NCBI GenBank assembly: GCA_964595055.1
Contig: CAZQOV010000033.1
Coordinates: forward strand, 1 to 23,437
DNA length: 23,437 nucleotides
DNA from: CAYRTD01 sp964595055
GTDB lineage: Bacteria; Bacteroidota; Bacteroidia; Bacteroidales; GCA-2748055
Direction: 5' to 3'
Both the position numbers and the translations under genes were made by a program. Below the pieces are notes generated by a model. The model had not been told where the DNA came from, ran no database searches, and worked only from the letters and a program-made list of their open reading frames with translations. Below, piece by piece: positions 9,101 through 17,664 of the stretch; the first letter of the stretch is position 1, and every line of letters starts with the position of its first letter.

Positions 9101-9630
9101 TCAAGATAAAACTCATAAGCCACCTGGTCATTTGCATCGTCTCCATTATATCCCACCCAAAAGGTTATTTCCTGTGTTGCATCCGGGTCTTCCCACATAA
9201 AAATCATACTCCGGTATTCCATGGGAGAAGGGTAGGTGAACTGATATTTTGACAGGACATCAGCAGGCCGGATCAATGCTCCGGTCCATTTATCCATGCT
9301 GCTATAGGCTTTATATCTGAGTTCATATATATAGCCCTGTTCAAGAAGAACTTCTGTTTTTGCAGCTACCCTCCACATTCCCTTGTTTCCTGTAGCAGGG
9401 TGTAAAACTCTAAGGCTACTATCTCCCGAAATCACCTTATCACCTCCAATTACCTCTATAGTAGTTCCAGCTTCTGTATCGTTAACAGAGAATGTCCAGT
9501 TGCTTGTTCCTTCCTCAAAGTCACCGTTACTCACGATATCCTGAGAGGATAATGAATGAATGCTAAACAGACTGACTGAAATAGCAATCAATATAATTTT
9601 TGTTAATTTTGTAATCGAATGCATATGCAT
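6200..9630 (-). CDS. T9SS-exported modular protein: three CBM4/9-like and six Big2 Ig-like domains (interrupted by gap)
   Basis: A multi-domain glycan-binding protein with no catalytic domain. From the ATG at 9630: signal peptide (1-30, ending SLSSQ); CBM4/9-like domain (about 32-184); Big2 (188-269); CBM (272-425); Big2 (428-510); CBM (about 513-665); four Big2 domains (about 670-1005); T9SS sorting domain (about 1014-1091) with LYPNPAGERIYF and EGIYILKV. Each CBM starts NGD(F/A)E and ends DDV(Q/R)(L/I)IK; each Big2 has (W)xSxDE(S/T)(I/V)ATV and a Gly-rich TGxGxG turn. The 100-N run at 7935-8034 breaks the literal frame. Removing it and merging the exact 55-base overlap (7880-7934 with 8035-8089) deletes 155 bases and restores one 1091-residue frame. 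It probably displays CBMs on the cell surface to hold the glycan. A second ATG lies two codons after the first. One or more further CBM-Big2 units could be hidden in the gap without changing frame. Confidence 0.85.
7479..7934 (-). repeat. CBM repeat, copy nearest the 3' end (456 bp)
   Basis: Base-for-base identical to 8357-8812, as compared by eye over all 456 positions. It encodes a complete CBM4/9-like domain from VNGDAEQGD to DDVRIIKSP. The copy ends at 7934, exactly where the other copies diverge and exactly where the N run begins, as expected for a repeat-induced contig break. Confidence 0.95.
7935..8034. other. Scaffold gap of 100 N inside the modular CBM gene, probably a false gap
   Basis: The 55 bases before the gap (7880-7934) are identical to the 55 bases after it plus boundary (8035-8089). 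This looks like a de Bruijn contig overlap padded with N. Collapsing it gives a repeat spacing of 723 bases (241 codons), a whole number of codons. Confidence 0.8.
8035..8089 (-). repeat. 55-bp partial CBM repeat at the contig edge
   Basis: Identical to the terminal 55 bases of both full copies (7880-7934 and 8758-8812). It is followed at 8090 by sequence unlike that after copy 8357-8812, so it belongs to the junction with the second Big2 domain. It is most likely the same DNA as 7880-7934. Confidence 0.9.
8357..8812 (-). repeat. CBM repeat, middle copy (456 bp)
   Basis: Identical to 7479-7934 at every base, at an offset of 878 in this scaffold, or 723 after removing the false gap. The Big2 domains flanking the copies are clearly diverged, so identity stops at the CBM domain edges. 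Confidence 0.95.
9619..9630. other. 12-bp palindrome ATGCATATGCAT over the start codon
   Basis: A perfect 12-base inverted repeat that includes the start ATG of the modular CBM gene and a second in-frame ATG at codon 3. It may be chance, but on RNA or DNA it overlaps the translation start. Confidence 0.4.
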
Positions 9631-9643
9631 TTTTTTTAAATTA

Positions 9644-9680
9644 CCGGGGAAAGCAATTGGTTGGCGCCGGCTTTTCCCGG
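9644..9680. promoter_or_regulatory. GC-rich intercistronic hairpin
   Basis: Arms CCGGGGAAAGC (9644-9654) and GCTTTTCCCGG (9670-9680) pair at 10 of 11 positions around a 15-base loop. It sits in the 59-base spacer between the CBM9-like gene (ends 9690) and the modular CBM gene (starts 9630). On the plus strand it is followed by seven T (9681-9687), like an intrinsic terminator, but no plus-strand gene ends here. On the minus strand, the operon's direction, it is preceded by A7 and followed by an A-rich, not U-rich, tract. It more likely stabilises or sets a processing end on the operon mRNA than terminates it. Confidence 0.5.
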
Positions 9681-9689
9681 TTTTTTTGG

Positions 9690-10772
9690 TTATTTTTTAA
9701 TAATTTTTGTAGTGGATATCATTTCTTTATTTTGGTAAATCCCAAAAATATAGACTCCTTTGTTGAGGTGATTCAAATTGAGGTTCAGAATTTCTTCTCC
9801 TGCATTTTCAAGGCTGAATACTTTCTGTCCAAGCAGATTGTGAATTTGAATATTATGATCTTTTTTAAGGCCTTTGATGTTCAGGTATTCAGAGAAAGGA
9901 CTGGGATAAGCCATGATATTATTTGAAGATGTTTTCTGTCCCAGGGTATTTGGATCAAGAGTTATAGTACCAAACAGACCGGTATTCATGTAGCTCAGGT
10001 CAATACCACTTTCATTAGCCCATTGCAGGTGCCCGTCGCGGTTCTGAGCATCAAAAGTTTCATTTTCGTCATAATCGGTTACCATTATATCAAAACCCAT
10101 GCTATATCCGGGTTCCGCACTAACCGCCAGCGGGGTTCTGTCCGGGATCCAGTCACCAATATTGGTATGGTCTGTAAACAGGCTGTCCCAGGGGAGTTTA
10201 ACCTCAAAAGTATAAGAAGAGGTCTGATTTACAACGACATATTCATAATCCCAGTCGCGTATTACCCATCCGGGTCCGCTATCGAAAGCTGCAGTATCCC
10301 TGGCGAAAGTAATCTGCAGAGCATCTGTTACTCCGTCAGATCCGGTATAGTTTTTATTCTCTCCATCGAAGGGGATGTCATTTCCCGGATCGGGATTAAA
10401 GAAAAGCTCAACAGCATCACTTTTCCATTTCGCATCCTGCTTCCCATCAATATCATCCGTCACCTCCAGGAAAAGGTAAAAATATTCCAGGTCATAGCCA
10501 ATAAGCATTTGAGCGCTGAGATCAGCCGCATCAAAAGGGTCTTTTGACCATTGTTCCCCTTCAATAACCCAGTCTTTTGTTTTATTGATGTAGTTGTTTA
10601 GAGGGACATAATCTATGGTTACCGGCCAGTCGTCTATTTCACCGTCAATGGTAATGGGTGTTGAAATGTAGGGGATGGTAAGACTCTCATCCTGAGCTAA
10701 TAGTCGGGATTGTAATCCCAGCACAAGTAGTAAACCCAGAATTAAAACGGAAATTTGTAGTAGTTTTTTCAT
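9690..10772 (-). CDS. T9SS-exported CBM9-like sugar-binding protein
   Basis: A 360-residue protein made of a signal peptide (1-27, ending RLLAQ), one CBM9-like domain (about 30-272) and a T9SS sorting domain (about 284-360). The CBM9-like signature is clear: ITIDGEIDDWP (40-50), YFYLFLEVTDD (97-107), SDAVELFFNPDPGND (118-132), FEVKLPWDSL (189-198) and GFDIMVTDYDE (226-236). The sorting domain has MAYPSPFSEYLNIKG and KGVYIFGIYQN. No catalytic domain is present, so the protein probably binds the target glycan at the surface. Its start lies 12 bases past the sulfatase stop, which fits co-transcription. The N-terminal domain resembles that of the beta-helix protein two genes further on, suggesting the same ligand. 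Together with the modular CBM protein it occupies the position where SusE/SusF-type lipoproteins are usually found. Confidence 0.85.
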   Translation of the reverse strand: MKKLLQISVLILGLLLVLGLQSRLLAQDESLTIPYISTPITIDGEIDDWPVTIDYVPLNNYINKTKDWVIEGEQWSKDPFDAADLSAQMLIGYDLEYFYLFLEVTDDIDGKQDAKWKSDAVELFFNPDPGNDIPFDGENKNYTGSDGVTDALQITFARDTAAFDSGPGWVIRDWDYEYVVVNQTSSYTFEVKLPWDSLFTDHTNIGDWIPDRTPLAVSAEPGYSMGFDIMVTDYDENETFDAQNRDGHLQWANESGIDLSYMNTGLFGTITLDPNTLGQKTSSNNIMAYPSPFSEYLNIKGLKKDHNIQIHNLLGQKVFSLENAGEEILNLNLNHLNKGVYIFGIYQNKEMISTTKIIKK

Positions 10773-10784
10773 AGTACGAAATTT

Positions 10785-12473
10785 TTAATTGTTAAACTGA
10801 TTTTCACTTATTATTGCTTTGTTATGAGCATTCAGGCTAACCACTTCGCTATCAGCATATCCGATACGGATAGCAATGGCATGTAAATATTGATTTGCTT
10901 CAATTTTCAGAGCTTCAGAATAAAGTTGCCAGTCGTTAGGTTCTTTCTTATCAGGGGGGAGAGCAGAATAGCTGATTTGATAAGCGATAGAAGCCCCTTT
11001 ATCCTTGCAATCTATTTTGACCATTTCACCCTGCACATGGATAACCGGATTAGGTGTTACCGGTTGGATGTAGTCAGGCCACATATTTTTAACCATAGTT
11101 GATTCCGGTACTTCACCCATGTCGCCAAACTCTTTCTTCCATGCTTCATGTGCTCTTCGAAACTCCAGTAGTTTATCTTCATAGTTCGGATTGTCTGCAA
11201 GATCGTGAATTTCCCAGGGATCTTCCTTAATATTAAAAAGCATTTCTTCGGGTTTGGTAGTCACAAACCATTGTTCACAACTATCATTCAAACTACCATT
11301 TTTATGCCTGTTGAGTAAGCATTGCATGGTTCCCATTTGCTCCCTGAATTTAATATCCTGTATCCAGGGTATTTCGGGATGGTAGTTTTTAACGTAGAAA
11401 AACTCCCCATCCGAGACCGAGCGAACCCGGTCATATTCTGTGTCCATGCGGTCCCTGGCTCCGTGAATATAGGTTCTGGACTCCGATTTCCGGTTGCCTA
11501 AAAAAGCTATACCATGCATATAATCGGGAATATCCAGGTTTGCAAGAGAAAGAAAGGTGGGAGCCAGATCAATGAAGCTGATTAGTTGATCATTTATAGT
11601 GCCCGCATATTCTCCGCCGGGGAATCTTATAATCATGGGCACATGAAGACCTGCATGGGTGATTTCCCGTTTCTGTCTGGGTAGTGGACCTCCATGATCA
11701 CTTAAAAATATTACAAAAGTGCTGTCCAGGAGTTGGTTTTTTTCCAGTTCATCCATGAATTCCCCAACTTTTTTATCCATAAGGACAATATTGGAGTACA
11801 TTCTTTTGATATCTTTTTTTACTGTGTCGCAATCGGGATAGTAAGGAGGGACTTTAAGTTCTTCAGGGTTACATTCGTATTCCTTATCAGCATTTGTCCA
11901 GATCTGTGATTCGTGAGTTTCAAAAATATTTACAATGGAAAAGAAGGGTTGACCTTTTTTTCTGTTTTTCCAGTGCGAACCTTCCAGACCATAGTCATCA
12001 AATGCGGTTAAAGGTTTTTTAAACTGCCAGTCTCTCTTTCCCCTGTTTGTACAGTAATATCCATTTTTTCTGAGATGCTCTGTAAAACATTTCACTTCCG
12101 GGGGAAGGACTGCACTGTAAGATTTCAGGCTGATATGTTCATTTTCATGAATGGATAGAGTCCGCATATTGTTGGTTCCCACAGATGCCGGGTATACTCC
12201 GGTAATCAGAGCGGACCGGCTGGGAGCACAAACACCTGCGGTAGAATATACCCTGGTGAACCTTACTCCTTCACCTGCAAGTTTTTCAATATTCGGGGTT
12301 CTGATGGTTGAATCGCCAAAGCAGGTTAGCCATGGGCTGATATCCTCCACAAGGATCAGCAGAAAATTAGGCCTCTCAATTTCTGAAGTAAATTGAGGAA
12401 CTTCTTTCTTTTCATTTCTCAGGCAACCTGTCTGAAAAATCAACAAAAACAATATGACAACAAGTATTATCAC
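10785..12473 (-). CDS. S1-family sulfatase lipoprotein with C-terminal chitobiase-type domain
   Basis: A 562-residue formylglycine-dependent sulfatase that would remove sulfate esters from the glycan. A lipobox (QTGC, Cys17) indicates a lipoprotein. The signature CAPSRSALITG (82-92) places the Cys to be converted to formylglycine at 82; S1 sulfatases with Cys need an anSME-type maturase, not present in this window. Metal ligands fit E43-D44 (VEDISPW, where many family members have DD) and D259-H260 (LSDHGGP); H187 (FETHESQ) is a likely active-site residue. A beta-sandwich of the CHB_HEX_C type follows at about 472-548. The start is GTG at 12473-12471: a TAA lies 12 bases upstream in frame, and no ATG occurs before the hydrophobic signal. 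The G of the susD TAG stop is the first base of this GTG, so translation is probably coupled. Sulfate position and subfamily cannot be assigned by eye. Confidence 0.93.
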   Translation of the reverse strand: MIILVVILFLLIFQTGCLRNEKKEVPQFTSEIERPNFLLILVEDISPWLTCFGDSTIRTPNIEKLAGEGVRFTRVYSTAGVCAPSRSALITGVYPASVGTNNMRTLSIHENEHISLKSYSAVLPPEVKCFTEHLRKNGYYCTNRGKRDWQFKKPLTAFDDYGLEGSHWKNRKKGQPFFSIVNIFETHESQIWTNADKEYECNPEELKVPPYYPDCDTVKKDIKRMYSNIVLMDKKVGEFMDELEKNQLLDSTFVIFLSDHGGPLPRQKREITHAGLHVPMIIRFPGGEYAGTINDQLISFIDLAPTFLSLANLDIPDYMHGIAFLGNRKSESRTYIHGARDRMDTEYDRVRSVSDGEFFYVKNYHPEIPWIQDIKFREQMGTMQCLLNRHKNGSLNDSCEQWFVTTKPEEMLFNIKEDPWEIHDLADNPNYEDKLLEFRRAHEAWKKEFGDMGEVPESTMVKNMWPDYIQPVTPNPVIHVQGEMVKIDCKDKGASIAYQISYSALPPDKKEPNDWQLYSEALKIEANQYLHAIAIRIGYADSEVVSLNAHNKAIISENQFNN

Positions 12474-14131
12474 TAGTAGCCCTTATTTTGTTTCATAACT
12501 GTACTTAACCGGATCTCAGAATCGTTGATGGGCAGATATTCATGTTTTCCTTTTACAAAGTTCTCCCCAAATCTTGTTCCTTCTAATTTTTCTTTTGCTA
12601 TTCCCCATCTTACAATGTCAAACCACCTGTGTGCTTCCATTGCAAGTTCTATTCTTCTTTCCTGGCGGACGGCTGCTAAAATTTCTGCGAATTCCGGATC
12701 AGAAGGATAATCACTTAATCCCACCCGGTTCCTGATTTGTTTCAGGTCGGCCCGTGCATCAGCCTCCAGTCCCAGTTCTGCACAGGCTTCTGCATGTATG
12801 AGGAGTATATCGGCATACCGGAGAATGGTAATGTTGAATCCGGATTGAGTGGCAGGAAAGGTTCCGCCTCCTCCAAATAATTCAGGAGGTATGGGCCTGA
12901 TCTTTCCTTTTCCATAACCTGTTGGAGATTGTTTGTGATTGCACATCACCCATTGAATGGAATCTTCATATTCCCAGAGTATGGAATCTTCATCAGTGGT
13001 GATGGTTGTTTGAAAACGTATGGTATCTTCAGGTTCATAGGCATCAACAAGATCCTGGGTGGGGCAGTTGAAACCGAAACCGGGTTTAGGGATGGGAGTG
13101 CCGTCCGGTGCTATGGCATCCCTTACCAGGCACCACTTAGCCATATCATTTCCTTCATTATAGTTATTTCCTGTACCCGAATTTCCGTTAAAATGCTGAA
13201 CCTCGAATATCTTTTCAGCGCAATTGTTTCCCTCAACAGTAAAAAGATACCTGTAGGCATCTACAGTTTGCTCGTAGTATTCACCCTTGTAGATCTGGAA
13301 ATTGCCCTGCATCAATTGATAAGTTCCATCCATTACCAATTCTGCGGTTTCTTTTGCCAGTTGCCAGTATTCATCTGCATTTATCTTGTTTTCAGGATCG
13401 AAGGTCTGGTCATTCCATTCAACATAGGTATCATATTTTTTTAATGATGCAACGAAGAGGTAAGTTTTTGCCAGCAGGCCGTTTGCTGCTCCTTTTGTCA
13501 CCCTTCCTGTTTCTGTAGAAGGATAACTCACAGGAAGATATTCTCTTAAATCCGATAATTCATTAATAACAAAATCATATACCTCAAGCCTTGAGGATCT
13601 GTCAGTTGAATAGTATTCATCCTGGTCCAGTGGTTGATCTATCAGTGGAACCCCTCCAAAAGCATTATTCAGATTAAAATGATAAAGTGCTCTCAGAAAA
13701 CGGGCTTCAGATATGATCCTGTTTTTTAAGTCTTCATCCATATCAATAGCTGGCACCCGTGTAATCACCTCATTGCAGCGCGAAATTCCCTGGTAATTAT
13801 ATTGCCAGTACTCCTGTGAAAAATCATTATCGGAGGTGGAGATAAATCTGCTAAGATCCTGAGCCGATGCATGTTCGTAACTTCCATCCTGGCCTCCTAT
13901 TTCAGAATCATCGGATATACAATCTCCAATTTCATAATGATTTCGCCGGTACATTTGAATCCGCCCCATTATATCGTAGCATCCTGTCAGCGCCTGCAGG
14001 GCACCGGTTTCATTGGAAAAAAGAATAACATCTCCCATACGGGCAAGGGGTTCCCTTTCAATAAAATCGGTCTCACACCCGCTTATAATTCCTGCCATGA
14101 GGAATATTAATATTTTATATAATTTTTTCAT
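12473..14131 (-). CDS. susD: SusD/RagB-family outer-membrane lipoprotein
   Basis: A 552-residue SusD homologue, the surface lipoprotein that forms the lid of the SusC transporter and binds the glycan. The lipobox is ISGC with Cys19, followed by ETDFIEREPLA, typical of the family. TPR-like helices run through the middle (LSRFISTSDNDFSQEYWQYN, ISEARFLRALYHFNLNN, AKTYLFVASLKKYD), and the classic C-terminal block RQERRIELAMEAHRWFDIVRWG is present near residue 500. It starts 19 bases after the susC stop and its TAG overlaps the sulfatase GTG by one base, so the three genes form a tight unit. The length is usual. Ligand cannot be told from sequence; the neighbouring fucosidase and sulfatase suggest a sulfated fucose-containing glycan. 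Confidence 0.95.
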   Translation of the reverse strand: MKKLYKILIFLMAGIISGCETDFIEREPLARMGDVILFSNETGALQALTGCYDIMGRIQMYRRNHYEIGDCISDDSEIGGQDGSYEHASAQDLSRFISTSDNDFSQEYWQYNYQGISRCNEVITRVPAIDMDEDLKNRIISEARFLRALYHFNLNNAFGGVPLIDQPLDQDEYYSTDRSSRLEVYDFVINELSDLREYLPVSYPSTETGRVTKGAANGLLAKTYLFVASLKKYDTYVEWNDQTFDPENKINADEYWQLAKETAELVMDGTYQLMQGNFQIYKGEYYEQTVDAYRYLFTVEGNNCAEKIFEVQHFNGNSGTGNNYNEGNDMAKWCLVRDAIAPDGTPIPKPGFGFNCPTQDLVDAYEPEDTIRFQTTITTDEDSILWEYEDSIQWVMCNHKQSPTGYGKGKIRPIPPELFGGGGTFPATQSGFNITILRYADILLIHAEACAELGLEADARADLKQIRNRVGLSDYPSDPEFAEILAAVRQERRIELAMEAHRWFDIVRWGIAKEKLEGTRFGENFVKGKHEYLPINDSEIRLSTVMKQNKGY

Positions 14132-14150
14132 AAATCAGAATTTTTCTTTT

Positions 14151-17100
14151 TTAAAAAATCAGGTTAAGTCCAAACATAAGCGTTCTTGCCTGAGGATATA
14201 CCCCTCGGTCAATAGCCATCTGGAGAGTCTGCTGGTTATCTTTCTCCTGTCTTAACCCATAATTATTATAGGTCCTCCCGATTTCGGGGTCGTATCCATA
14301 TTCATATTTTGTAAAAGTTAACAGGTTCTGGGCAGCAAGGTAAATTCTGAGTCTTTCAACCCCTGCAAAACTCAGTAGTTTTTTGGGAATGGTATAACCT
14401 ACCTGAGCATTTTTCAGTCTCAGATAAGCTCCATCCATAATGTAAAAGTCAGAAACCCTGAAATTTTGATTTTCCTGATTTGCATCCAACCGTGGGATAT
14501 CCGTATTGACCAGCCCGGGATCGCTTCCATCCTGAGAAGGTGAGTGATACGCATTAAGTGCATTGACATGGAAATTTGTATTGGGATTCCCTCCAAGGAA
14601 GTCATTAACCAGGGTGGCAAATATCTGGTTTCCCCATACACCCTGCCAGAACATACTGAAATCGAATCCGGTATAACTCATCCTTAGATTTATGCCATAG
14701 CTGAAATCCGGATGGGGGCTTCCGATAAGGGTTTTGTCATTTCCATCGAGTATATTATCCCCATTCAGGTCTTTGAATTTAATATCTCCCGGTTTTGCAT
14801 TGGGTTGCATGTAAATAATCTCATCGTTTTCTCCTGTTATGAAAGGCTGATTATCCACCAGTCCGTCTCCATCGGTATCATCCGATTCCTGGAAAAGTCC
14901 ATCTGTTTCATATCCCCAAAAGGATGCAATAGCATAGCCCGGTTGGGTAACAGAAATATTAGCACCTTTAAATCCACCCGATTCTATGGCTTCAACATCT
15001 TTGCCCAACTTCACTACTTCATTAATGTTCCGTGTGAAATTCATGCTCACTTCATAGTGAAATTTTCCTTCTTTTTTGCGGTAGTCAGCAATAATTTCAA
15101 AGCCTTTGTTTACTACTTCACCGGCATTGAGCAGGGGATTGCCTCCAAGCTTCGTGTCAACAGGATTCGTAAAGACTCCGACAATCAGAGGCAATGGAAC
15201 AGGAACGAGTTGGTCGATGGTTGTTTTTTTATAAACATCGGCTGTGAAGCTCAGCTTGTTATTAAAGAAGTTTACATCAAGGCCGAGGTTTGTTTGTGAA
15301 GATCTTTCCCATCGAATATCTCTTACTGCCTTACCTACAATGGCACTCCCGGTGGATACCTGTCCGCCGAAGACATAATTCTGTAAGGTCTCGTTGGTTT
15401 CCACTGCAGAAAACCATGGATAATCGTTGCCCCTGTTGGTTCTGTCATTTCCAAGCTGACCCCAGCCCAGTCTCAGTTTCATAAAGCTGATGGCGTCTAT
15501 ATTATTTTTAATGAAAGGTTCTTCTGAAAGTTTCCATCCCAGGGAAACGGAGGGGAAGAAATCGTAACGCGGAGTGTTCCCATAGAGGGGGGTACTTTCC
15601 GGTCCAAATCGTGATGACCCGTCACGCCTGATAATTCCGGTAAAGAGATATTTGTTGTTTAAACTGTAGTTAATTCTTCCGAAAAATGACTCAATGGCTG
15701 CTTCTGTCTTGGTTGCCAGAATATCGGAAGGTTGAATAATGTCGGTGCCGAATACCAGGAATCGATATTCATCATCATTCCCGGGAAAATCGATTTTCTT
15801 TGCTAAAAAATCTTCTGTTGTTGAGTATTGTCTTGAGAAACCGGCCAGCATTGTAATATCATGCTTTTCCGCGAATACCCTGTTATAATTAATTGTGGAT
15901 TCGAATAACCAGGAAAGGTTTTTCCATGTGCGTTGGTTCATGGTTGTGAGGTCGTTCTGGGAGAATCCTCCTTCGTAATAGGTCTGTGAGAAATCTTCAT
16001 ATTCATGAAAAAGGAGATTTAATCCACCGTTTATTTTAACCGAAAGTCCTTTTATTATTTCGTAATCCAGATATGAATTCAGTATAATAGGAGTTTTTAA
16101 TCTTTCATTGTCGAGTCTTTCCACAACACCCACCGGGTTGGGATTAAGGCTCCATTCCAGTTCTGTCCATCGCGCAGTTTCATAATCATATAATGGATCG
16201 TCCTGATCGCGATAAACACTGGCAATGGGGTCGCCCAGAAGCGCAAGCAGGTGAGGTGAATTTCCTCCACCCCTTGGCACTTCATGGGCTTCCGAAAAGC
16301 CAATGGAGAATCTCTCTCCGAAAGTAAGTTTATCGGTTATTTTAATATCTGTATTGGCCCGGAAGGTAAATCTGTTAAAATCTGATTTCTTCATGATCCC
16401 TTCCTGCATGAAATAACTACCGGTGATACCATATTTTACTTTTTGAGTTCCCCCGGTAAATGACAGGTTATAGTCGCTGATGCGGGCAGGCCTGAACACT
16501 TCTTTCTGCCAGTTTGTTGAGGTTTTTGTGAGGCTGTCAGGGATAAAGTATTGAGATTCGCGTGGGTTATCGGGGTCTCTTCCGGCACTGATCCGAAGAT
16601 CATTATAAACAGACCTGTATCCTGGTGCATCTGTAACCTCCACCTCTTTCCATAAATTCTGAATACCGGTATAGAAATCAAAGTTTACTGTACTGGTATT
16701 TTCAGCCCCTCTTTTCGTGGTAATTAGTACCACTCCATTGGCTGCACGTGCCCCATATATAGCACCGGCTGATGCATCTTTTAATATTTCGATGGTCTCT
16801 ATATCAGAAGGATTCAGAAAGGAGATGTCATTTTCTACCGGCATTCCGTCAATTACATAAAGAGGATCAGAATCATTCCAGGTTCCCATGCCCCTGATGG
16901 TTACCATTACACCGGCCCCGGGCATTCCCGAATTATTTGTAACCTGCACTCCGGCTGCTCTCCCCTGAAGTGCCTGGTCGATTCCCATTACTGCTGATTC
17001 GTTCAGTTCCTCACTTTTAACCTGGGTGATAGCGCCCGTAAGATCGCTTTTTTTCTGTACACCATAACCTACAACAACTATTTCATCCAGAGACTGAACA

Positions 17101-17403
17101 TCTTCAGAAAGGGAAAGACTTAGTTCTGTCCTGGAGCCCACTTCCATTTCGCGGGTCTTATACCCGATAAATGTGAAAACCAGGACTGCATCATCTCCGG
17201 GAACGTTTATTTCGTAATAGCCATCGGAATCGGTAATGGTACCAATAGTTGTTCCTTTTACATGCACATTTGCAGCAGGAATTGGCTGGCCGTTTGAAGC
17301 CTGGGTAACAGTACCACTAACCTTCCTTTGAGCCAGAACCGTTTGTGAAGTAATAAAGAGCAGAAGGCTGTAAAAAGTGATTGTAGTTAGTAGTTTTAAT
17401 GTT
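14151..17403 (-). CDS. susC: SusC/RagA-family TonB-dependent transporter (5' end in gap)
   Basis: Outer-membrane channel that imports glycan fragments with SusD, powered by TonB. The start codon lies in the N run at 17404-17503, but the frame is open upstream to 17402, giving 1083 visible residues. They begin with most of a signal peptide (TLKLLTTITFYSLLLF ending VLAQ at residue 25), then a carboxypeptidase-regulatory-like domain (about 26-105; RKVSGTVTQASNGQPIPAANV), the DEIVVVGYG motif (106-114), a plug domain (about 120-230; ALQGRAAGVQV, LYVIDGMPVEND, IEILKDASAGAIYGARAANGV) and a beta-barrel ending in LMFGLNLIF. Only a few N-terminal residues are missing. An ATG at 17267 that would give 1038 residues is not the real start, because it lies inside the regulatory domain. 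It is the first gene of the PUL operon. Confidence 0.95.
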
Positions 17404-17503
17404 NNNNNNNNNNNNNNNNNNNNNNNNNNNNNNNNNNNNNNNNNNNNNNNNNNNNNNNNNNNNNNNNNNNNNNNNNNNNNNNNNNNNNNNNNNNNNNNNN
17501 NNN
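17404..17503. other. Scaffold gap of 100 N over the susC start
   Basis: Hides the susC start codon, its leader and probably the operon promoter. The flanks show no shared overlap, so unlike the gap at 7935 it cannot be merged by eye. Confidence 0.95.
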
Positions 17504-17664
17504 AAGTAACAAACAGAGGGTTCTTTTATCACATTCCGGAATCTTTGGTTCTGATTTTTAAAGCCTTATGAGTTTTTTGAAATGTTTCATTAAGTTTCAG
17601 ACTAGAAAAGGAAATTTCATTCCATGAACCTTCATTTTTAATATTCAAAAGAGTATTGATCTTT
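17504..17664. other. HTCS-susC intergenic region
   Basis: About 160 bases plus the adjoining gap separate the HTCS stop from susC. I find no TAnnTTTG-type box for the minus strand and no terminator hairpin after the HTCS. The only notable element is the perfect 10-base palindrome ATTCCGGAAT at 17533-17542, about 130 bases upstream of the last visible susC codon, which might be a regulator site. The functional promoter may be inside the gap. Confidence 0.4.

Noticed and set aside
14712..15299. Plus-strand 195-residue open frame inside susC
   Set aside because: Antisense shadow of a conserved TonB-dependent transporter.
17265..17267. ATG at 17267 as the susC start
   Set aside because: The upstream frame to 17402 encodes a signal peptide and the beginning of the regulatory domain, so the true start lies further upstream in the gap.
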